Shown: positions 27,529 through 36,439, numbered from the stretch's first letter. The stretch is DNA of 46,532 bases from Prorocentrum cordatum (GCA_963575745.1 CAUYUJ010013803.1:391775-438306), one strand, 5' to 3'. The notes: generated from the letters alone by a model not told the origin. A program made the numbers and translations.

Positions 27529-27729
27529 GTCCTCCTCCTCCTCCCTCCTCCTCCTCCCTCCTCCTCCTCCTCCTCCTCCGTCCTCCTCCCTCCTCCTCCT
27601 CCTCCTCCTCCTCCTCCTCCCTCCTCCTCCTCCTCCTCCTCCCTCCTCCTCCTCCTCCTCCTTCCTCCTCCTCCTCCTCCTCCTCCTCCTCCTCCCTCCT
27701 CCTCCTCCTCCCTCCTCCCCCCTCCTCCT
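27529..27729. repeat. (CTC)n tract
   Basis: CTCCTC repeats with CCC interruptions. It ends in CTCCTAG, which may act as the splice acceptor of the island that follows. Confidence 0.9.
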
Positions 27730-27731
27730 AG

Positions 27732-27838
27732 AGGCCCCCATCGCTGCTCCGCGCTGCGCCAGGAGCTGCCGCGCTACTGCTCGCGGGCGCTGGTGGCCTC
27801 GCTGGGCTTCTACCTGCACGACTGCTGGGAGCCCTCGG
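27732..27838 (+). CDS. Candidate internal exon, best of the islands
   Basis: A 107-nt island between CTCCTAG (acceptor, AG at 27730-27731) and CCCTCGG followed by GTGGGC (donor GT at 27839-27840). The frame reads GPHRCSALRQELPRYCSRAL then VASLGFYLHDCWEPS. All of about 33 codons from the first Arg end in G or C, and Cys, Tyr, His and Trp give it normal protein composition. The pyrimidine-rich CTC tract would be the 3' part of the upstream intron. No family recognised. Confidence 0.5.
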
Positions 27839-27879
27839 GTGGGCGGCTGCCGGCCGAGCGCAGAGCGTCGGGGGGGGGG

Positions 27880-28121
27880 GAGGGGGGCAGTGGCACGTCT
27901 CTTCTTCCTCCCCCTCCTCCTCCTCCACCTCCTCGTCCTCCTCCTCCTCCTCCTCCTCCTCCTCCTCCTCCTCCTCCTCCTCCTCCTCCCCCTTCCTCCT
28001 CCTCCTCCTCCTCCTCCTCTCCTCCTCCTCCTCCTCCTCCTCTCCTCCTCCCCCTCCTCCTCCTCCTCCTCCTCCTCCTCCTCCTCCTCCTCCTCCTCCT
28101 CCTCCTCCTCCTTCTCCTCCT
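27880..28121. repeat. G-run and (CTC)n tracts
   Basis: A GGGGGGGGAGGGGGGCAGTGG word (27871-27892) followed by CTC tracts to about 28120. The G-run word recurs within the tandem repeat that follows. Confidence 0.85.
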
Positions 28122-28390
28122 AAGCAACGGTGTACACATTCCTGGGCCGCTCTTGGAGCTAAGTAGGCCTTTGGAGAATGAGGGAGCCGACAGGCAGGGC
28201 CAGGCCAGCCTCCTCTCCACGGTCGGGGGGGGGGAGGGGGGCAGTGGCACGGGAACAAGCAACGGTATACACATTCCTGGGCCGCTCTTGGAGCTAAGTA
28301 GGCCTTTGGAGATTCGGGAGCCGACAGGCAGGGCCAGGCCAGCCTCCGCCCCGCGGCTGCCGGTCCGGCAGCGTTGCAGCAGCGTGCTTC
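28122..28390 (+). repeat. 135-bp tandem duplication
   Basis: CAACGGTGTACACATTCC at 28126 and CAACGGTATACACATTCC at 28261 begin two units containing GGAGCTAAGTAGGCCTTTGG and GACAGGCAGGGCCAGGCC. The units differ at few positions, so the duplication is recent. Confidence 0.8.
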
Positions 28391-28460
28391 GGCCTGCAGC
28401 GTGTCCCGGAAGCGCTTTCCCCCTTCGTTCCCAGTACGTGTCCCGCATACGGGGCAGTGG

Positions 28461-28621
28461 TAGGGGAATACCAATGGCATGAGCATGTGCGCGAATTTCT
28501 CGGATCGGCGCTGGCACCCATTCTTGGTGCGCGGAACGCGCCAGGGGGGCCCAGCGCCGATCCGAGGAATCCGCGCGGACCTCCGAGCTTCTGTATGTTT
28601 ATGTCATTGTTTGTTCCCCTG
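28461..28621. mobile_element. Family G foldback element with AGTGG duplication
   Basis: 161 bp. The left arm TAGGGGAATACC...GATCGGCGCTGG pairs imperfectly with the right arm CCAGCGCCGATCCGAGG...TTTGTTCCCCTG. AGTGG is found at 28456-28460 and 28622-28626. The right end read in reverse begins CAGGGGAACAAACAATG, like the copy at 26217-26418. Confidence 0.7.
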
Positions 28622-28626
28622 AGTGG

Positions 28627-29098
28627 TGGCAGAGGGAGGAAGGCTGGCGTTGAGGGGGGAGGTGGGAGGGAGGCCACACTAAAGTCGAGCATCTGATTTA
28701 ATGACCTCCTCCCGAAAAGCTGTGCCAGCGTTTCTTGACCACCTTGTTGGAAAGCTGGCCCAGTCTCTTGAGCACGTTCGCCCTTCCGGCGTAAACGGCA
28801 GAAATTGGCCCAGGCTCGTCTTAAGAAATTTCGGGGGAGTTGGCCCAGATCTCTTAATGATAATTTGTTGATCATGACTTTAGCTGTACAGCCGGCCCGA
28901 GGTATAAGATCGAGGTCGGTTCGGGGAGGGTACCCTAATGTTCTTTGTGTTTGTTGGACCATATTGTGCATCCTCTGGGAGGGCACCCTCGAATAGTTTT
29001 TCAGGTTGGGCCAGCGGAGGGTCGCGTGTTCTCCAAGGATGTTGTTGTGTCCTAGGTCCGGCTGTGGATGTGGCTTGTCTTGATCGGCCACGCGCAGA
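28627..29098. other. Spacer containing a paralog of the 30.3-31.0 kb region
   Basis: Between about 28720 and 28860 the phrase TTGGCCCAG recurs three times. From 28890 to about 29060 the sequence is a paralog of 30299-30345 joined to 30800-30960, and so records the site before the family D insertion at 30347. No gene supported. Confidence 0.6.
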
Positions 29099-29099
29099 G

Positions 29100-29240
29100 G
29101 GGGGTAGGGGGAGGGGGGAAGGCGTCTTAGAAGCACCCCTGCTTAGAAGGCGCGGGCCTTGCGTGTAGATGTAAGGCCCGCGCCTGCTAAGAAGCAGCCT
29201 CCTTCTGAGAAGCCTTCCCCCCTCCCCCTGCCCCTTTGTG
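29100..29240. mobile_element. Family H-related foldback with perfect inner stem
   Basis: Arms of about 60 bp: GGGGGAAGGCGTCTTAGAAG...AAGGCGCGGGCCTT and its counterpart AAGGCCCGCGCCTGCTAAGAAG...CTTCTGAGAAGCCTTCCCCC. The inner 13 bp (29148-29160 with 29173-29185) pair perfectly around a 12-nt loop. Confidence 0.65.
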
Positions 29241-29449
29241 CGCGCCACCAACTTAAGAGGCTTCGGAGAAGCGGTCCCAGATTTCTTCAATAATGATTTT
29301 CTCGATCGAGTGTTTGGCTGTAGATGTGGCGGAGTTTCTGGACATCCGCACAGGGCCGCCCCGAGGGAGCTGGCGGGGGGGAGGGAAAGCGAGAGGGGGG
29401 GATCAGAGGTGCGGTGGGTGCAGGGAGGCACGAGGAGGGGGGAAGAAGA
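29241..29449. other. Spacer, no gene seen
   Basis: Contains TTTCTTCAATAATGATTTTC...GGCTGTAGATGTGG, distantly repeating the motif at about 28850-28890. Confidence 0.35.
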
Positions 29450-29754
29450 GCGTCTGCAGAAAGAATCGTCGTCGATTCCCCGGGACAGGATATGGAGAAT
29501 ATGGAAAGTGGAGGGGAAGACGAGAATCCAAAACATCTGGAAAACATCTGGGGGGCCCTGGGACCTGTGCCCGCTTGTTTGTGTGCCCCTGGGCCTCCTT
29601 GGACGGGGAGGGGGGGAAGAGAAGCACACAGGCAGAGAAATGGTCGCCGATTTCCGGGAAAGCATGGCAAAGATGGGACATCGAGGGGAAGACGCCCCTC
29701 CAGAGCACGTGGAACAAATCTACGGGGACCCTGGGGTTTGCGCCTGTTTGTGTG

Positions 29755-29756
<2 letters not shown>
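29450..29756 (+). repeat. Two diverged copies of a 150-bp repeat
   Basis: Each copy has a GTCG-GATTCCC/TTTCC-GGGA word, a purine-rich GGAAGACGA/GGGGAAGACG block and ends in CCCTGGG...TTTGTGTG (29470-29590 and 29645-29756). A third copy lies at 34766-34920. The second copy runs straight into (TGCG)n, the third into TTTGTGTG words, so the TG-rich end may seed the microsatellite. Confidence 0.55.
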
Positions 29757-29802
<46 letters not shown>

Positions 29803-30177
29803 TGGGTGTGTGTGTGTGTTTGGGGGGGGGGGGCGGGTGGGTGCTGCGTGCGCGTGCGCGTGCGCGTGCGCGTGCGCGCGTGCGCGTGCGCGTGCGCGTG
29901 CGTGCGTGTGCGCGTGCGCGTGCGTGTGCGTGCGCGTGCGCGTGCGCGTGCGCGTGCGCGTGCGCGTGCGCGTGCGCGTGTGCGCGCGTGCGCGTGCGCG
30001 TGCGTGTGCGTGTGCGTGTGCGTGTGCGTGTGCGTGTGCGTGTGCGTGTGCGTGTGCGTGTGCGTGTGCGTGTGCGTGTGCGTGTGCGTGTGCGTGTGCG
30101 TGTGCGTGTGCGTGTGCGTGTGCGTGTGCGTGTGCGTGTGCGTGTGCGTGCGTGCGTGCGTGTGTGTGTGTGTGTGT
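29757..30177. repeat. (TGCG)n, (GTGCGC)n and (GTGTGC)n
   Basis: TGCG tetramers (29757-29806), a G-run, then GTGCGC hexamers (29844-30000) and GTGTGC hexamers (30001-30150), ending in (TG)n. About 330 bp of nearly perfect alternating purine-pyrimidine DNA. The frames are artefacts. Confidence 0.95.
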
Positions 30178-30350
30178 GTCGCTGGGCCCCCCCTTGGACG
30201 GGAAGGGGAGGGGGAGGGGACGAGGCAGGCGCCGGCGAGGGGGGCAGGAGCGGGCGCGCCGAGGAGGGGACGGGGGCCGTTTCCGCAGGCGGGGGGTCGG
30301 CACGGCCAGGCCGAGGTATGAGGTCGAGGTCGGTTCGGAGAGGGTGCAGT

Positions 30351-30391
30351 CAAGACGCTGAAATTCTGGACGCCCGAATTTCAGCGTCTTG
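30351..30391. other. Perfect 16-bp stem hairpin
   Basis: CAAGACGCTGAAATTC pairs with GAATTTCAGCGTCTTG around TGGACGCCC. It lies just inside the left end of the family D element. The same GTCAAGACGCTGAAA word starts the copy at 31480. Confidence 0.85.
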
Positions 30392-30466
30392 GGTACAATG
30401 CCCGAAATTCTGGACGTACCGAAATTCTGGACGCCCGAAATTCTGGACGTACCGAAAGAATGGGTA

Positions 30467-30607
30467 CAATGCCCAACAGCAGTTCCTGTGCATTTTGAAC
30501 AGGATTCGCTGTCCACGCCACCGCGGCCTGTGTCCATTCGAGGCAGAAGGCCGCCTGCCCAACAGCGGCCGCTGTTGGTTTGGGACAACATTTGCTGTTG
30601 GGCATTG
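30467..30607. mobile_element. Family E element nested in family D, TA duplication
   Basis: 141 bp, ends CAATGCCCAACAGCAG and TGCTGTTGGGCATTG, with TA at 30465-30466 and 30608-30609. The flanking host words GAATGGG and CCCATTT are themselves inverted. Mariner-like small element by structure (inference). Confidence 0.82.
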
Positions 30608-30799
30608 TACCCATTTTTTCCGTACCCATTTCGGACGTCCAAAGAAATAAGGAACAGTTTGGGTTCGGAAGGTGCTCGATGTTCCTTAGGCTCCTCCAGT
30701 GCGGTTCCTCTTGCCCTCCTGGGGCACGGATGCGCTTACAGGGCCAAGGAGGGGCCTCGTTCCTTTTTTGGCGTTCCTTCTTTCAGCAGCCCGACTGTA

Positions 30800-30960
30800 C
30801 CCTGATATTCATCGTGCTTGTTGGACGTTCTTGTTCCTCCTGAGGGAGGGCATCGAGGGCACCCTCGAACGTCCTTCAGCTTGGAACGGCCGGAGGGTCT
30901 CGGGTTCTTGCAGGATGCTCCTCTGTCCTAGGTCCGGCTGTGCCCACACTGCTGCCTCCG
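30800..30960 (+). repeat. Paralog of 28932-29060
   Basis: Shares TGTTGGAC, GAGGGCACCCTCGAA and GTCCTAGGTCCGGCTGTG words in order with 28932-29060. It is the right flank of the family D insertion. Confidence 0.7.
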
Positions 30961-31400
30961 CCCGTTCTCCCCTTCTTGGGCCTCCTGGGAGGCCCTCGTC
31001 GCCATCGCTGGACTTCGCCTTGCAATTCGGGTCCGAACGCACCACAGGAGAGGTCCAGGGAGTAGCGGTATCGCTACCTTCTGCATTCCCCAGTTATGAG
31101 GGGTCTACGATGGGCTGGGGAGAAAGAGAAAGAAGAGCAGGAGGAGGAGGAGGACGAGGAGGAGGAGGAGGAGGAGGCGGAGGCGGAGAAGCAGGAGCAG
31201 CAGCAGCAGGATGATGATGAGGAGGAGGAAGAGTAGGAGGAGAAGGAGGAGGATGAGTAGAAGGAGGAGAAGGAGGAGGATGAGTAGGAGGAGCAGGAGC
31301 AGGAGAAGGAGGAGGAGGAGGAGGAAGAGTAGGAGGAGGAGGAGGAGGAGGAGGAGGAGGAGGAGGAGGAGGAGGAGCGGGGGGGATGGTAATTGGTGCA
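30961..31400. repeat. Spacer and (GGA)n tract
   Basis: 30961-31120 has no supported gene. A GGA/GAG tract with AGC and GAT interruptions occupies about 31133-31378. Confidence 0.75.
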
Positions 31401-31401
31401 G

Positions 31402-31457
31402 TGGGGCAGGAGCTTCGCGGGACGCTGCTGGCGAACCCGCAGATGTTGCTGCACCAG
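31402..31457 (+). CDS. Candidate small exon
   Basis: Follows GTAATTGGTGCAG. The frame reads GQELRGTLLANPQMLLHQ with nearly all codons ending in G or C, and stops being coding-like at CACCAG followed by GCTGGC, which would need a GC donor (known in dinoflagellates). Very short, so weak. Confidence 0.3.
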
Positions 31458-31479
31458 GCTGGCCGACCCCGTCGAAGCA

Positions 31480-31647
31480 TAGTCAAGACGCTGAAACACG
31501 GGACCGTTTGGGTTCGGAAGGGGCTCGATGTTCCTTAGGTCCTTCTGTGGGTGTTCCTCTGGCCCTCCTCGTGCACGCTGGCGCTGTTGGGGGCCAAAGA
31601 GGGGCGTCGTTCCTCGTTCACCGTTCCTTAGTCCAGCGGCCCGACAA
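31480..31647 (+). mobile_element. Family D element, decayed ends
   Basis: TAGTCAAGACGCTGAAAC to CCAGCGGCCCGACAAG. The interior has GGGTTCGGAAGGGGCTCGAT and GTTCCTTAG words as in 30347-30797 and 41064-41217. Confidence 0.65.
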
Positions 31648-31671
31648 GAATCTTGAAGCGACAACGTCGGA

Positions 31672-31865
31672 GTACACCTTTCCTCCATCCTCCTGCACCT
31701 CCTCGTACACCATCCTCCATCCTCTCCATCCTCCTACATCCTCCATCCTCCATCCTCCTCCACCTTCTCCTCCTTCTCCATCCTCCATCCTCCATCCTCC
31801 TACGTCCTCCATCCTCCATCCTCCTCCATCCTCCATCCTCCATCTGTCGGAGTACGTGTTCTCTC
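31672..31865. repeat. (CCTCCAT)n-like repeat
   Basis: Repeats of CATCCTCC and CATCCTCCTCC for about 180 bp, bracketed by two GTCGGAGTAC words (31668 and 31848) followed by TTTCCTCCATCCTCC/TTCTCTCCATCCTCC. Confidence 0.8.
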
Positions 31866-31987
31866 CATCCTCCCACACCTCCTGCGCTCGCCCTCGCCCT
31901 CTTGATGCCGAGGCAGCCCAGGCGCGCGGACAATGTGGGCACGCGCTGGGCTCGGGGAGGGGCGGCGGGCGTTCGGGCCGCCGCCCA

Positions 31988-32189
31988 GAGCTGGGACGGG
32001 CAGCCGCTCGCGGCCGAGGCCCGCCATGCCCAGAACGGCCCCTTCGCTCCTGGATGCAGCGTTCCCTAGGGTCGCGCGCTGGATCTCAGATCTGGGACGG
32101 GCAACGGCTCGCGGCCGAGGCTCGCCATGTCCAGAACGGCCCCTTCGCTCCTGGATGCAGCGTTCCCTAGGGTCGCGCGCTGGATCTGC
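31988..32189 (+). repeat. 102-bp tandem duplication
   Basis: Two units starting CTGGGACGGGCA at about 31990 and 32092, each containing CGCTCGCGGCCGAGG and CTGGATGCAGCGTTCCC. The length is a multiple of three, so frames stay open on both strands without implying coding. Confidence 0.8.
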
Positions 32190-32249
32190 TGCTGGTCCTC
32201 CTCGTTCCCCTCACCTCGGTCGCCCGCCGGCCTCCCGTCCTTCCTGCAG

Positions 32250-32303
32250 TGGTTTGTGCCCTGCGCCCTCCCGCTCAGCCTGCCGCCTGCGCCCTGCTTC
32301 CTG
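32250..32303 (+). CDS. Candidate small exon
   Basis: CCGTCCTTCCTGCAG precedes TGG TTT GTG, and CTG is followed by GTCCCTGCG. The 18 codons (WFVPCALPLSLPPAPCFL) mostly end in G or C. A C/T-rich neighbourhood makes chance likely. Confidence 0.22.
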
Positions 32304-32924
32304 GTCCCTGCGCTTCCTGCTCCTCGCGCCTCTCCGCCATCCTGCTCCTGTGGATGCTCCTCCTCCACCTCCTGCCCCTCGTCGTCCTCCCTCCTCCCCC
32401 CCCCCCACAGATGATAGCCAGGTCGGTGTGTGTGTGTGTATGTGTGTGTGTGTGCGTGCCTAGTGATCTTTACATGCCGTCTCCCGCGCCAGCGCCATCC
32501 CACGCCGCGCCCGATCTGAAGGCAATTCTGGCCAGGCCCACCTTCGGAGAGCAGCGACCGTCCCCGAGGCATCGGGCAGAGGTGGTGCATTAGTTCTGAT
32601 GCGAAGGCCGCCGAATGTGTTCCCTTCCGCGGCGAGCACACGTCCAGCAGCGACGCGCAGCCGCGTGCCGAGCGGCAGCGCTCGTCGGTCTTGCGCCTCG
32701 CGCTTGCGTCCCACGATTCTAACGCTCAGGCAGCCTACCACATCACACGTGTGTGACTTTGTACTTTCTGATTATGTGTAGCTCCCCCTTACCCTCCCCC
32801 CCTCGCCAGCGCCGCACCACACCAGTCATACTAAGATCGTCTGACCCTTTGTGGCTTTCAAGAAGCTACGAGCACACATTTAACATCACTGTGTTCGGCT
32901 CCTTGCGCTTCTGGAGGGTCCAAT
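32304..32924. other. Spacer, no gene seen
   Basis: Includes a short (GT)n at 32425-32452. The remaining sequence has short conflicting frames only. Confidence 0.4.
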
Positions 32925-33250
32925 ACAGCCCAAAACGGCCTCAAGATGGTTCAAGAGGGCCCCAAGACGGCTAAGCATTGCCTCAATGAGGACTAAAAGC
33001 CCCCCAAGACGGGCCAATCCAGTCCCAAGGTGACCCCTAATAATGCTTCCACAAGCCCGAATCATTGGTTGTCCTGAGGCTCTGGTGTGATTGTATCGCT
33101 CTTGACTTGCGGGAGCCCAATGCGGCCCACTATGCTTGTAATGGGGGCCCCAAGAGGCCGTCGAGAGAGCCCCACGGCGGCCTAAGATGCCCCAGCGACG
33201 GCCCAAGAGGGCCTCAAGTCGGCCTAAGAGGGCCCCAAGATGCCTCCAAG
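32925..33250 (+). repeat. Degenerate CCAAGANGGCC repeat
   Basis: The words CCCCAAGACGGC, TCAAGAGGGCCC and CCTAAGATGCCCC recur every 12-25 bp. A similar block lies at 35571-35720. It directly precedes the PUF remnant. Confidence 0.6.
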
Positions 33251-33315
33251 ATGACCGCGCCGATGCGGCCGCTGCCACGCCCCAGCTTCAGGGATGCTGG
33301 CTGCAGGCCCCGCCC

Positions 33316-34242
33316 ATGACCCCGGGCCACTTCCCAGTGGCCATGGTGCACGGCCCTGCGCCCCCCGCGCCGCCCGAGCCCGCGCGGCCTGCGCCGCCCG
33401 CGCAGACCCCCCCGACGCAGGCCGCGCCGCACAGGGAGGCCACCGCCGCTGGTCCGCCTGTGGACGTCATCGAGCTCACCGAGCTCGAGAGAGCAGCTGG
33501 TCCAGCGGCTCTCGCAGCTCCCGGCCGAGGAGCTGGGGCAGGCCGCCGCGTCCCTGCAGGGCCACGTGTGACGGCTGGCGGCGGCGCCGCGGGGCACGCA
33601 GCTGCGGCAGCAGGCGCTCCTCGCCGCTGGCGCCGAGGACAGGGGCAGGCTGGTGGCGGAGCTGAAGGGGCACGTGAACGATTCCCGGGAGTCCACGGCG
33701 GCGGCTCCGCGAGCCAACTGCGTGCTGCAGAAGTGCGTCGAGGCCCTCCCTCTGAAGGATTGCCGTTTCATCTGCGACGAGATGCTCGTGGGTGGCGTCA
33801 CCAAGGCGGCGCACAGCAAGTTCGGGTGCCGCATCTTCCAGCGCCTCATCGAGCACTTCCCCGAAGAGGACGTCGCCCCGTGGCTGGAGGCTCTGCTCAG
33901 TGAGGGCGACTTGCAGGCATTGATGTCTCCCGCTTCGGCAACTTTGTGGTGCAGTGCATCTTGGAACACGGGCCGAGCGAGCACAGGTCCCGCATCGCCG
34001 CGGTGCTGGTCGGGGAGGAGGACAAGAGCTTCGCCAAGCTCGCAGAGAACAAGTATGCCAGCCACGTTGTCCAGCACGCCATGAAGCACTGCTCCGTCAC
34101 CGACCGGCGCCGCTTGGTGAGCAAGGTCCTCGAGGTGGAAGCGAAGGACTCCAAGTTCAAGCGATCCGTCTACGGCAGCTTCGTCGCCAGCGAGGCGCGA
34201 AGGTGGGCCCGTGCCGGCGCCCAGACCAGGGACGCGCGATGA
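33316..34242 (+). pseudogene. Decayed Pumilio/PUF-repeat RNA-binding protein gene
   Basis: About five PUF-type helical repeats can be read across three segments. Their core words are RGTQLRQQ, ANCVLQKC, FGCRIFQR, FGNFVVQC and YASHVVQH. PUF proteins bind specific RNA sequences through such repeats; the N..Q and C..Q residue pairs are those that read U and A in the known code. A Pro/Ala-rich N-terminal part precedes the repeats. Breaks: an extra base in a GAGAGAG run near 33487-33491, a TGA at 33569-33571 after GHV, where Trp (TGG) would fit, and a one-base shift near 33914-33918 (SEGDLQ to GIDVSRFG). The fragment ends with TGA at 34240-34242. No canonical intron explains the shifts. Pseudogene is most likely; sequencing error could explain single breaks but hardly all three. 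Confidence 0.75.
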
Positions 34243-34765
34243 GTAGGATCCGCGGGAATTGGCCCCGTATGCGGGTAGGCGTGGCACTGGCCAGCCGCCC
34301 GCTTTGCCAGGTGGCCCGGGGCCGCATCCCGGGCGCTTACTTCCAGCGCTGCTCCGCTTTCATCAGTTTGCCTCGGGAGCGCGATGGTGCGCGAGTTTTT
34401 GTCGCGCCTGTGCCTTCGCATGTTCCGTGCAGCGGTGTTGACGGCTCTTTTGGAGAAGTCGTTATTTTCCAACGACCAACAGCAGTTGAATCGACCTGCA
34501 GTTATTATACCCTGGTGCCGAGTGCACCATTTGCCGATTCTTGCGGCTGGCATGACGTACGCCCACTAGGGCTGCCCTTTTTCCGTCATCGAGGCAGCAG
34601 AGCGCCGGCTCGCGCGGATACCCGCGCGCGCACGATTTGGAAGACTATACGTTGGGCACCATGTGCGTAGCCAGTTCGCCGGCTTGGGATTTTTGTGCGT
34701 TTTTGGTGAGCTGCGGCTCTCCTGGAGCCAGGCATCGCTGGCTCCGGAACCCACAAATCAGGAGA
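34243..34765. other. 3' flank of PUF remnant, no gene seen
   Basis: Mixed composition with short frames only. No poly(A) remnant or flanking direct repeat was found to mark the PUF segment as a retrocopy. Confidence 0.4.
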
Positions 34766-34920
34766 GGAAAAAACACACAGACACAATTAATCGTCGATTC
34801 CCCGGAAAATATGCGAAAATATGGGAAGTGGTGGAGAAGACAAAAACCCAGAAAATATGGGAAAATATGGGGAATATTTTTATTTGTGTGTATTTATTTG
34901 TGTGTCCCAGGGCCCCTTCA
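34766..34920 (+). repeat. Third copy of the 29.5-kb 150-bp repeat
   Basis: CACACAGACACAATTAATCG, GATTCCCCGGAAAATATG, several AAAATATGGG words and a TTTGTGTGT end match the two copies at 29450-29756 in order. Confidence 0.55.
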
Positions 34921-35047
34921 ACAAAGCCGACACGTGTCTGAGGCTGCGTGCCCGCCCTGGCGGGGTGGGCGGGGGGGACCGATGGCCCCCCCCGCCTGCG
35001 CCTGCAGCTGGATCCGGCACGTCCCCCAGGCGCAGGCTGGGAATCTT

Positions 35048-35233
35048 CCCAGACCTCCTCGCGTCGTGAAAAAATCACGACGGGAGGTTTTTCTATATTT
35101 TCGGCCTCCGGGGGCCCTTACTGGGCCTCGGGAGCGTCAAAAAACGACTCAGGACGAAGAACCGGTCCCGGGGAAAGGGTCCAGACCTCAGGGGGTCGAC
35201 GTTGTGAAAAAATCACGACGTCGGGGGTCTGGG
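35048..35233 (+). mobile_element. Family A element with TT target duplication
   Basis: 186 bp, near consensus, TT at 35046-35047 and 35234-35235. Both hairpins intact. One of the cleanest copies. Confidence 0.92.
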
Positions 35234-35235
35234 TT

Positions 35236-35570
35236 TGTACAGTGCAGATGTATGTCAGCTCGGTGCCGCGGCAGTTTTCTGTCCCCATCCGTCGACTCGC
35301 TTCCTCGCCTCCGCCGGGAGGCATGGAGCAGAGGTCGTGTCGGGGAGATCTCTCCAGCGGAGCGCTCGACATTCGAGCGCCGACTTAGGGGCTCCTTCTG
35401 TGCACTTACAATTATGAGAATTTCGTTGGATCCGCAAGCTGCTTCCGAGAACATGTTGCAGGAGTCCTCCGTCAGTGTAAGGCCCAATGTGGCAAACACC
35501 TTACGCTGCTCTCACACACATCCAGCTGCGAGAGGTACCCCTCAGCCTGCGCTGAGAGAGCAAACAAAAA
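35236..35570. other. Spacer, no gene seen
   Basis: Short overlapping frames, no repeats of note. Confidence 0.4.
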
Positions 35571-36350
35571 AAAAGATGCCTCCAAGATGACCGAATAGAC
35601 CTCCAAGAGGACCTAGGAGGTCTCAAGAAGGCCCAGTCGATCCCCAAGGTGTCCCCCAAAGCCCCCAGAAGCCCCAGAGGCCCCCCCAAAGGCTTCCAGG
35701 AGGCTTCAAACATCCCCTAAGAGGCCCCCCCCCCGAGGTCTCCAAGAGTCACCCAAGAAGCCCAGCATCAGATCCGAGGAGGCCTCCAGCAGGCATCATC
35801 CTGCCGTTGCATGTGCGCCGCAACGCGATTCGGACGTGCGCCATGCGGTGCGAGACTAATTTTGTTGGGACGCTCCGGGAGCCCTTGGGATTCCTGAGGC
35901 GATATTTTTAATTCCTTCGGGCATCCTTCTTAGATATCCCTTGGGACATCATGTGGGCCCCTTCGAACTTGTAAGGCTTTCGTCGAACATCCTACGCGGG
36001 TCCGTCGGACATCTTGTTGGCTTCTGGATGAAATACTCGGATCCCGAGGAACCCCCTTTCAGAATCCTAATTATTCAGAGTGCTTTAGCGTTGGAATCTG
36101 GAGAGGTCCTTTTTAGAAATCGCTCAGGATCCTGATGTAATCCTCAGGATTCCTTCGGTTATCCATAGAATCGGTCGACTTCTTGGGATTCCATGGAGTC
36201 CTTTGGGTTACGGAAGACTTCATGCGGATTCCCGTGGGATCCTGTGGATTCGTGAGGAAGTCGATTGAACTCATGAAGAGATCATTCGGCATCCTGTATA
36301 GACACTGGTTAGGGGTCCTAAAGACATCCTTCGGATGCCTGCAGAATTGC
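35571..36350. repeat. Degenerate short-repeat region
   Basis: To about 35770 it consists of CCCCAAG/CCCCAGAAG/CTTCCAGGAGG variants akin to 32925-33250. From about 35870 to 36350 GATCC, GGATTC and TCCTTCGG words recur every 15-30 bp (ATCCTTCGGATG, GATTCCTTCGG, GGGATTCC). No gene supported. Confidence 0.5.
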
Positions 36351-36439
36351 TCCTGTCCCCTCCTCCCTTCTCCCTCCCGCCTCCCTCCTAGAACCCCTCC
36401 AGATATTTTAGAACCTTGTAGCTGGTTCAGCCTCCGAAA

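Larger units (their letters stand above)
30347..30797 (+). mobile_element. Family D element, composite, TA target
   Basis: Left end CAGTCAAGACGCTGAAA, right end TTTCAGCAGCCCGACTG, flanked by TG (30345-30346) and TA (30798-30799). The paralogous site GAGGGTACCCTAATG at 28926-28940 lacks it, showing a single TA target. The element contains a 16-bp-stem hairpin (30351-30391), CCGAAATTCTGGACG tandem words (about 30400-30455) and a nested TA element (30467-30607). No coding capacity. Confidence 0.88.

Noticed and set aside
29287-30642. Long frames of more than 300 codons through 29.3-30.6 kb
   Set aside because: Most of their length is GTGCGC/GTGTGC repeat; the remainder crosses family D and E inverted repeats.
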